From: CBDUBU01 sp965365465
GTDB lineage: Bacteria > Bacteroidota > Rhodothermia > Rhodothermales > DASSAV01
Assembly (NCBI GenBank): GCA_965365465.1
Contig: CBDUBU010000136.1
Coordinates: forward strand, 1-10,564
Length of the DNA stretch: 10,564 nt
Direction: 5' to 3'
The notes under the pieces are model-generated. The model worked only from the letters and a program-made list of their open reading frames with translations, did no database searches and was not told where the DNA came from. The first letter of the stretch is position 1; every line of letters begins with the position of its first letter. The translations under genes and the position numbers were made by a program. Of this stretch, positions 6,823-10,564 are shown piece after piece.

Positions 6823-6856
6823 GATCGTCCGGCCTTTTCGGCTGCGATCAGTTTTT
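6823..6856 (+). terminator. Candidate terminator or attenuator between the YceI and porin genes
   Basis: GATCG (6823-6827) pairs with CGATC (6845-6849) and CGGCC (6830-6834) pairs with GGCTG (6840-6844, one G-U), separated by a 2-nt bulge and with a TTTTC loop. A run of five T (6852-6856) follows two bases later. This has the form of an intrinsic terminator lying 18 nt after the YceI stop and 32 nt before the porin start, so it may allow partial read-through. Confidence 0.5.
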
Positions 6857-6888
6857 CCTTAATAACTCAACTCATTACAGAAAAAGAT

Positions 6889-8196
6889 ATGCACAAGATG
6901 ACGTACAAACTGCGTTTCCTCGCCATTCTGATGCTGCCAGCCTTGCTTCCTGTGATCGCTACGGCGCAGCCAAGCGTCCGGCCTCAGTTTTTCCGGCCGT
7001 ATGACCAGCGCGGCATCAACATATTTGAGACAACCAAGCTGGATACTGTGCCCTACGAGGGCTTTAAACTCAAATGGGGCGCGGCCTTTGCGCAGCAGTT
7101 CCAGATGCTGGATCACGAAAACACAGCCCAGGAAGTGATACGGGACGATGCGAACGTGAACCAACTGATGGAGATCGGGCCGGGCTTCAATCTGGCTACG
7201 GCAAGCCTTTTCCTGGACGCACAGCTCACGGAGGGCATTCGCGTCAATCTTACTTCCTACCTCTCCTCCCGGCATCACCCGGAAACCTGGGTGAAAGCGG
7301 GTTATCTTCAGGTTGATCGACTCCCGATGTTCAAGAGCGAGGCGCTGGATAACCTCTTCAACTACGTTACCCTTCGGGTGGGGCACTTTGAAGTCAACTA
7401 CGGCGACACGCATTTTCGCCGCACGGACAATGCCAATGCCCTGTACAACCCGCTGGTTGGGAACTACATCATGGATTCCTTCGCAACGGAGATCGGGGCC
7501 GAGCTATACGTTCAGCACAATGGCCTCCTCGGCATGGTCGGCATGACAGACGGGGAGATTCGCGGCGACGTGACCCGCCCGGATGACCGTTCGCCCTCAA
7601 TCTACGGCAAGCTCGGATTCGACCGGCAGTTTTCGGACAACCTTCGCTTCCGCCTGACGGGATCGGTATACACCACCGGAAGCTCAATCAACAACACACT
7701 GTATTCCGGTGACAGGGCAGGCTCGCGGTATTACCTGGTGCTCGAAAACACAAAAGCTTCAATCTCGTCGAACTTCACCTCCGGACGCATCAGCCCGGTG
7801 CTCAACGATAAGGTGACGGCGTTCATGGTCAATCCTTTCGTGAAACTGGGCGGCCTCGAACTTTTCGGCGTTATCGAACAAGCCAAAGGCCGCGCAGCGT
7901 CTGAAACGGCGGAGCGGACGTGGAATCAGTACGGGGCCGAGGCGGTGTACCGTTTCCTGCCGCAGGAGCAGCTTTACGTGGCAGCCCGATACAACACGGT
8001 AAGCGGCGAAATGATCGGCAGCGGCGCAGACGTAACCCTGAACCGGATTCAGGTCGGCGGCGGCTGGTTCGTCACGCCCAACATCCTGGCGAAAGTGGAA
8101 TACGTAAACCAGAACTACGAAGACTTTCCCGGAACCGACATTCGCAACGGAGGCAACTTTAACGGGCTTATGATCGAGGGGGTCATTGCCTTTTGA
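6889..8196 (+). CDS. Outer-membrane porin-like beta-barrel protein
   Basis: Predicted outer-membrane beta-barrel, probably a channel for small solutes. The 435-aa protein begins with a signal peptide (hydrophobic core LAILMLPALLPVIA, 11-24, cleavage after ATA, 24-26). The mature part shows alternating aromatic/polar strands, for example GFKLKWGAAFAQQFQML, LRFRLTGSVYTTG and QLYVAARYNTVSG, and ends in a strand finishing with Phe (GLMIEGVIAF), the usual signal for barrel insertion by BAM. I recognise the opening FFRPYDQRGINIFET as typical of a group of uncharacterised Bacteroidota porin-like proteins, but assign no substrate. ATG 6889 and ATG 6898 are both possible; neither has a strong Shine-Dalgarno sequence. 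It follows the YceI gene and ends 16 bp before a strong terminator. Confidence 0.78.
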   Translation: MHKMTYKLRFLAILMLPALLPVIATAQPSVRPQFFRPYDQRGINIFETTKLDTVPYEGFKLKWGAAFAQQFQMLDHENTAQEVIRDDANVNQLMEIGPGFNLATASLFLDAQLTEGIRVNLTSYLSSRHHPETWVKAGYLQVDRLPMFKSEALDNLFNYVTLRVGHFEVNYGDTHFRRTDNANALYNPLVGNYIMDSFATEIGAELYVQHNGLLGMVGMTDGEIRGDVTRPDDRSPSIYGKLGFDRQFSDNLRFRLTGSVYTTGSSINNTLYSGDRAGSRYYLVLENTKASISSNFTSGRISPVLNDKVTAFMVNPFVKLGGLELFGVIEQAKGRAASETAERTWNQYGAEAVYRFLPQEQLYVAARYNTVSGEMIGSGADVTLNRIQVGGGWFVTPNILAKVEYVNQNYEDFPGTDIRNGGNFNGLMIEGVIAF

Positions 8197-8212
8197 AAGC
8201 CGTTGAAAGGAT

Positions 8213-8250
8213 AAAAAAAGGGCGACCGGAAACCCTGGTCGCCCTTTTTT
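8213..8250. terminator. Strong bidirectional intrinsic terminator
   Basis: GGGCGACC (8220-8227) pairs perfectly with GGTCGCCC (8237-8244) over a 9-nt loop. Seven A precede the stem (8213-8219) and six T follow it (8245-8250), so it works in both directions. It ends the rightward porin transcript and the leftward zinc-ribbon/mgsA transcript. Confidence 0.93.
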
Positions 8251-8265
8251 GATTTGCGCAGGAGG

Positions 8266-8781
8266 CTACCCCTGCTCCTGCACATGAAAAATCTCACTTC
8301 TCGGCCCATCCTGTTCGCCGGGAAGCCCCCGACCGGCATACTGCCCGTAGTCGGGATGCTGGTGCAGATACGTGCCATCCATCAACGGCGACGAAAAGAC
8401 GAAGTCGGCGGAGGCGCGGTTACAGGCGATCGGGATGTTCCAGACAACGGCGATCCGCAGCAGGGCGCGCACGTCCGGATCGTGAGGCATCGGCTCCAGA
8501 GGATCCCAGAAAAAGATGAGCACATCGATCTCGCCCTGCGAGATGCGCGCGCCGATCTGCTGGTCGCCGCCGAGCGGGCCGCTCTGGAGCTTGTGAACCG
8601 GGATGCCCAGTTCCTGTTCAAGCACTTTGCCCGTCGTTCCGGTTGCAAACACCTCGTGGCGGGAAAGCGGCTCCTGGTTGAATTTTGCCCATTCCAGCAG
8701 GTCTGCTTTTTTGTTATCGTGGGCTACCAGCGCGATGCGTTTTTTTGGCGGCATCGCAACGGTGGAGTATCTATCAGACAT
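8266..8781 (-). CDS. mgsA: Methylglyoxal synthase
   Basis: Converts dihydroxyacetone phosphate to methylglyoxal and phosphate, a bypass of lower glycolysis used when phosphate is limiting or sugar phosphates build up; cytoplasmic. Numbering from ATG 8781 (171 aa): IALVAHDNKK (16-25), phosphate-binding ATGTTG (46-51), SGPLGGDQQ (67-75) with catalytic base Asp73 (Asp71 of E. coli), IFFWDPL (89-95), and PHDPDV (99-104) with His100 and Asp103 matching E. coli His98 and Asp101. VVWNIPIACNRASADF (112-127) is also typical. All active-site residues are present. The C-terminus is about 15-20 residues longer than in E. coli. A TTG at 8793 would add four residues; ATG 8781 fits family length better. It lies downstream of the small zinc-ribbon gene with a 38-nt gap and ends 15 nt before the bidirectional terminator. 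Confidence 0.96.
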   Translation of the reverse strand: MSDRYSTVAMPPKKRIALVAHDNKKADLLEWAKFNQEPLSRHEVFATGTTGKVLEQELGIPVHKLQSGPLGGDQQIGARISQGEIDVLIFFWDPLEPMPHDPDVRALLRIAVVWNIPIACNRASADFVFSSPLMDGTYLHQHPDYGQYAGRGLPGEQDGPRSEIFHVQEQG

Positions 8782-8819
8782 ATTTTTTCTCAATGGTTAG
8801 GGGAATCCACTCTCTGACG

Positions 8820-9020
8820 CTAAACGTCCATTCCTTCTACGGGGTCTCGCCCGCAGGAGGTGCAGCGGAAATATCCCGCCTCTACAGCCCAGGCCGTGTG
8901 GCGCTCGCACGCATGACACAGATCCCGGCGCTGCAACAGCCCCGAAAAAGCCGAGGCCTGCTGTTGAAGGTTCTCGAAAACCTCCCGCAACTGTACGTAA
9001 TAACCGTATAAGAAGCTCAT
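8820..9020 (-). CDS. Small zinc-ribbon protein of unknown function
   Basis: A 66-aa protein I cannot name. Residues 1-30 look helical (MSFLYGYYVQLREVFENLQQ start). Residues 35-56 carry two CxxC knuckles, LCHAC (34-38) and CTSC (53-56), with 14 residues between Cys38 and Cys53, which should bind one zinc ion as a zinc ribbon. Such ribbons occur in small nucleic-acid-binding or protein-binding adaptors. ATG 9020 has no Shine-Dalgarno sequence. It lies directly upstream of mgsA in the same direction, so the two are probably co-transcribed. A longer overlapping minus-strand frame (9117-8797) lacks the cysteine pattern and is less likely. The paired knuckles are the main evidence that this short frame is a real gene. 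Confidence 0.6.
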   Translation of the reverse strand: MSFLYGYYVQLREVFENLQQQASAFSGLLQRRDLCHACERHTAWAVEAGYFRCTSCGRDPVEGMDV

Positions 9021-9070
9021 TTATATTGAACGTGTGTATGATCGTCATGGCATCCTGTGTTGCCTGAGGC

Positions 9071-9088
9071 GCAAACGAAATTGTTTGC
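9071..9088. promoter_or_regulatory. Interrupted palindrome upstream of zinc-ribbon/mgsA unit
   Basis: GCAAAC (9071-9076) and GTTTGC (9083-9088) are perfect inverted arms separated by GAAATT. The size and symmetry fit a dimeric repressor operator. It is 51 bp upstream of the zinc-ribbon start. Regulator unknown. Confidence 0.4.
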
Positions 9089-9093
9089 ATATG

Positions 9094-9107
9094 TTTCTGC
9101 GCAGAAA
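9094..9107. promoter_or_regulatory. Perfect 14-bp palindrome in the regulatory gap
   Basis: TTTCTGCGCAGAAA is fully self-complementary with no spacer. It lies 6 bp beyond the interrupted palindrome, on the side away from mgsA, so two regulators or two dimers may bind side by side. Could also be chance, but three symmetric sites within 76 bp is unusual. Confidence 0.4.
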
Positions 9108-9132
9108 TCGCTTCCATAATATTGCGTTAAAT

Positions 9133-9146
9133 TAGAAGCGCTTGCA
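9133..9146. promoter_or_regulatory. LacI/GalR-type (cre-like) operator
   Basis: TAGAAGCGCTTGCA matches the LacI/GalR-family consensus TGNAANCGNTTNCA at every fixed base except one (A for G at the second position), with the central CG and the AA/TT flanks intact. It lies 113 bp upstream of the zinc-ribbon start and 131 bp upstream of the 9277 gene, and could serve either. Control of a sugar-phosphate bypass gene by a LacI-family regulator would make metabolic sense, but no such regulator gene is in the window. Confidence 0.5.
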
Positions 9147-9224
9147 TTGCAGGTACGTTACGATTGATTCATGAGATTCTCACACGCCGAAGCAGCAGAA
9201 AGCGCTGCAAGAGAACGCGGCCCA

Positions 9225-9254
9225 TTGAAGCGGCACAGGCACAGCCTTAGTTTG
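9225..9254 (+). promoter_or_regulatory. Bacteroidota-type promoter for the 9277 gene
   Basis: TTG (9225-9227), a 19-nt spacer and TTAGTTTG (9247-9254) match the Bacteroidota primary promoter TTG-N19-21-TAnnTTTG with one mismatch. Transcription would start near 9261, leaving a leader of about 16 nt before the ATG. This is the best promoter match in the window and supports the proposed lineage. Confidence 0.5.
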
Positions 9255-9276
9255 TCGTTAAAAGACGAGCGTTGAA

Positions 9277-9780
9277 ATGGAATCCAGAGACGAATATTAC
9301 CTTGCCATGGGACGCATGACAGCGGCCTTTGCAGAACTGGAAGCTGCCGTGGCCCTCTGCAATGCCTTCCTGCTAGAATGCGGCTATATCAAATCAAAGG
9401 GACTGCTGGGGATGCTGTCGCTCCAATACCAGTTGGACGCAATGGGCGCGACGGCATACGAGCCGAAACTGGATGCCACGACGCGCAAAACGTTCGATGC
9501 GCTGATAAAGGAGATCTCCGAACTGGAGGAAAAGCGCAACCAGGCTGTTTTTGCAACCCATCTGGTAGGTTCGCAGGACCGGGACATGGCCGTTGCCCGG
9601 TTCCGATTCAAGCAGAACCGACTGGATATCGGGATGAAACACGTTACGCCGGAAGAACTGGAAGTGCTGGCGGAACAGGCATGGACGCTGCGCAACACGC
9701 TCTGGCATCTTCTGGAGGAGCTTGAAAAGACGGGACTGTACAAAGATCGTTCAGGAATTCTGACGCGCTACCGATCATAA
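9277..9780 (+). CDS. Hypothetical helical protein, HEPN-like pattern lacking the usual His
   Basis: I do not recognise this 167-aa protein with confidence. It is soluble, with no signal peptide or membrane segment, and appears almost wholly helical: helix 5-36 (YYLAMGRMTAAFAELEAAVALC), helix 43-57, a long charged helix 66-95 (FDALIKEISELEEKRNQAVF), and helix 124-152 (TPEELEVLAEQAWTLRNTLW). The EEKRNQAVF-ATH segment (84-95) recalls HEPN-like or related helical-bundle proteins, in which an R-N pair is followed after a few residues by His; here the usual His position is Phe92 and a His occurs only at 95. This resemblance is an impression, not a family assignment. No strong Shine-Dalgarno sequence precedes ATG 9277. 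It is alone on its transcript unless read-through reaches mscL, 120 bp downstream. Confidence 0.7.
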   Translation: MESRDEYYLAMGRMTAAFAELEAAVALCNAFLLECGYIKSKGLLGMLSLQYQLDAMGATAYEPKLDATTRKTFDALIKEISELEEKRNQAVFATHLVGSQDRDMAVARFRFKQNRLDIGMKHVTPEELEVLAEQAWTLRNTLWHLLEELEKTGLYKDRSGILTRYRS

Positions 9781-9891
9781 GGAAGATAAAAACCGGTTCA
9801 GGTAGTTATTTCTACGCAAAATTTGTTTTCTGCTTGTGCATCCGAGTGGATTAGGCTAACATCCTGTTTCTCATCCTCGATCCCCCACCAT

Positions 9892-9895
9892 GAGG
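9892..9895 (+). promoter_or_regulatory. Shine-Dalgarno site that sets the mscL start
   Basis: GAGG ends 5 nt before ATG 9901. It rules out the upstream in-frame ATG at 9823, which would add 26 residues unlike any MscL N-terminus. Confidence 0.6.
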
Positions 9896-9900
9896 CCGCC

Positions 9901-10359
9901 ATGCTGAAAGAGTTCAAGGAATTCGCAGTCAGGGGCAATGTGATTGACATGGCCGTAGGCATCATCATCGGCGCTGCGTTCGGGACTATCGTACAGTCGC
10001 TGGTAAACGATGTGTTAATGCCTCCGCTCGGACTGCTGATCGGAGAGGTAGACTTCTCTGACCTGTTCATCGTGTTGAAACAGGGAGCGGAACCCGGCCC
10101 GTATGCCTCGCTGGAACTTGCAAAGGCAGCCGGAGCCGTTACGCTCAACTACGGCATGTTCATTAACACGGTCATCAGCTTTCTGATCGTTGCCTTTGCC
10201 GTGTTTCTGCTGATCCGGTACATCAACAAGCTGAAACGCCCGGACGAAACACCGGAACCGGTTGCTCCCAGCATCAAGAAGTGCCCCTACTGCATTTCCG
10301 ACATTCCGGTCGAAGCGACACGGTGCCCCAATTGCACGTCGGAACTCACACTTAACTGA
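9901..10359 (+). CDS. mscL: Large-conductance mechanosensitive channel MscL with C-terminal zinc ribbon
   Basis: Homopentameric inner-membrane channel that opens under membrane tension to release solutes during hypo-osmotic shock. The 152-aa protein starts with the amphipathic helix MLKEFKEFAVRGNVIDMAVG (1-20), continues through pore helix TM1 (about 15-45, GIIIGAAFGTIVQSLVNDVLMPPLG), a periplasmic loop (46-80) and TM2 (about 83-107, MFINTVISFLIVAFAVFLLIRYIN), all close to family consensus. E. coli MscL is 136 aa and ends in a helical bundle; here the bundle is replaced or followed by a proline-rich linker (113-123) and a zinc ribbon with CPYC (128-131) and CPNC (142-145), then a short tail. 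MscL variants with such a ribbon are known in other bacteria. The start is set by GAGG 5 nt upstream. A TTGTGC (9834) / TAACAT (9857) pair could be a weak promoter. Confidence 0.95.
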   Translation: MLKEFKEFAVRGNVIDMAVGIIIGAAFGTIVQSLVNDVLMPPLGLLIGEVDFSDLFIVLKQGAEPGPYASLELAKAAGAVTLNYGMFINTVISFLIVAFAVFLLIRYINKLKRPDETPEPVAPSIKKCPYCISDIPVEATRCPNCTSELTLN

Positions 10360-10381
10360 TGCTGCGCATTGTCGCGTTTTC

Positions 10382-10428
10382 GTAGGTAGCAGCAGGACTT
10401 TCCTGCCAGCCTCTTGAGGCGGCTCTAC
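10382..10428. repeat. Paired hairpins downstream of mscL
   Basis: GCAGGA-CTT-TCCTGC (10392-10406) and GCCTC-TT-GAGGC (10409-10420) are two adjacent small hairpins. GTAG (10382-10385) and CTAC (10425-10428) could close them into one branched structure. It begins 22 nt after the mscL stop and may mark the transcript end, although no T-tract follows directly. Confidence 0.4.
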
Positions 10429-10463
10429 TCAGAGGTATATCCCCACACCTACAGCTTTTTACA

Positions 10464-10564
10464 TCATTGGTCAGGCCGCCGAGCTTCCACGCGGGAAATT
10501 CGGCGGCCTGCCGTCGGATCGCTCAGCGGGTCGAGGCCGTCGTCGTGGGTGCGTTTGCGTTCCA
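10464..10564 (-). CDS. Possible C-terminal end of a further minus-strand gene (partial)
   Basis: A minus-strand frame entering from the window edge stays open for 32 codons and ends at TGA (10466-10464): ERKRTHDDGLDPL...RRISRVEARRPDQ. It is hydrophilic and plausible as a C-terminus, but too short to identify. A second minus-strand frame is also open over most of the stretch, so this call is tentative. If real, it is convergent with mscL. Confidence 0.3.
   Translation of the reverse strand, partial: ERKRTHDDGLDPLSDPTAGRRISRVEARRPDQ
10472..10510. repeat. Long hairpin near the right edge
   Basis: CAGGCCGCCGA (10472-10482) pairs perfectly with TCGGCGGCCTG (10500-10510). The stem continues inward with one G-U pair, one mismatch and TTCC/GGAA, giving about 17 bp and a 5-nt loop. 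No T-tract follows on either strand. It may end mscL transcription or lie inside the 3' end of a minus-strand gene. Confidence 0.55.

Noticed and set aside
8254..8817. Plus-strand frame over mgsA (187 aa)
   Set aside because: Antisense to an unmistakable methylglyoxal synthase.
8797..9117. Minus-strand 106-aa frame overlapping the zinc-ribbon gene
   Set aside because: It would exclude the frame with two CxxC knuckles, and its second half looks like an out-of-frame reading of it.
9823..9900. N-terminal extension of mscL from ATG 9823
   Set aside because: The added 26 residues are unlike any MscL, while ATG 9901 has a well-placed GAGG and gives the canonical N-terminal helix.
1..10564. CRISPR array, insertion sequence, prophage or defence island
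   Set aside because: No regularly spaced repeats, terminal inverted repeats with a transposase, integrase, nuclease or helicase genes were seen.

Overview
The window looks like ordinary chromosome from a moderately GC-rich (roughly 55-60% by eye) Gram-negative bacterium. It carries secreted and outer-membrane proteins: a beta-barrel ending in Phe, a YceI protein with a signal peptide, and a secreted DUF1080 protein. One upstream region has a Bacteroidota-type promoter pattern (TTG - 19 nt - TAnnTTTG-like), and Shine-Dalgarno sequences are mostly weak. Together with the DUF1080 protein and the Pkn-type kinase, this fits the Bacteroidota/Rhodothermota side of the tree (for example a Rhodothermia relative). 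That placement is an inference, not a demonstration.

Layout from left to right. (1) 1-1211, minus: N-terminal 403 residues of a serine/threonine protein kinase, cut by the window edge. (2) 1423-2256, plus: FkbM-family methyltransferase, divergent from the kinase. (3) 4517-2278, minus: a two-gene unit of a membrane-anchored SpoIIE/PP2C phosphatase followed at once by a secreted DUF1080 protein. (4) 4818-5618, plus: TauE/SafE-family permease. (5) 5619-6132: a 514-bp gene-free stretch with hairpins and a cluster of CTACA/TGTAG half-sites. (6) 6133-8196, plus: YceI-like periplasmic protein, a possible attenuator hairpin, then an outer-membrane porin-like barrel, closed by a strong bidirectional terminator. 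(7) 9020-8266, minus: a small zinc-ribbon protein followed by methylglyoxal synthase (mgsA), which runs into the same terminator. (8) 9021-9276: a regulatory gap with three palindromes, one close to the LacI/GalR operator consensus. (9) 9277-9780, plus: a helical protein I do not recognise. (10) 9901-10359, plus: mscL with a zinc ribbon added at its C-terminus. (11) 10360-10564: hairpins and possibly the 3' end of another minus-strand gene.

How the genes relate. The kinase and the SpoIIE phosphatase are signalling proteins of opposite chemistry, but they lie in different transcription units and nothing in the sequence links them. The YceI/porin pair forms an envelope unit. The zinc-ribbon/mgsA pair looks like a metabolic bypass unit (DHAP to methylglyoxal), probably controlled from the palindrome-rich gap. 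No CRISPR array, insertion sequence, phage gene, toxin-antitoxin pair, recognisable defence system, tRNA or rRNA was seen. The points most worth following up are the regulatory gap upstream of the zinc-ribbon/mgsA unit, the unrecognised gene at 9277, the zinc ribbon on MscL, and the structured region upstream of the YceI gene.
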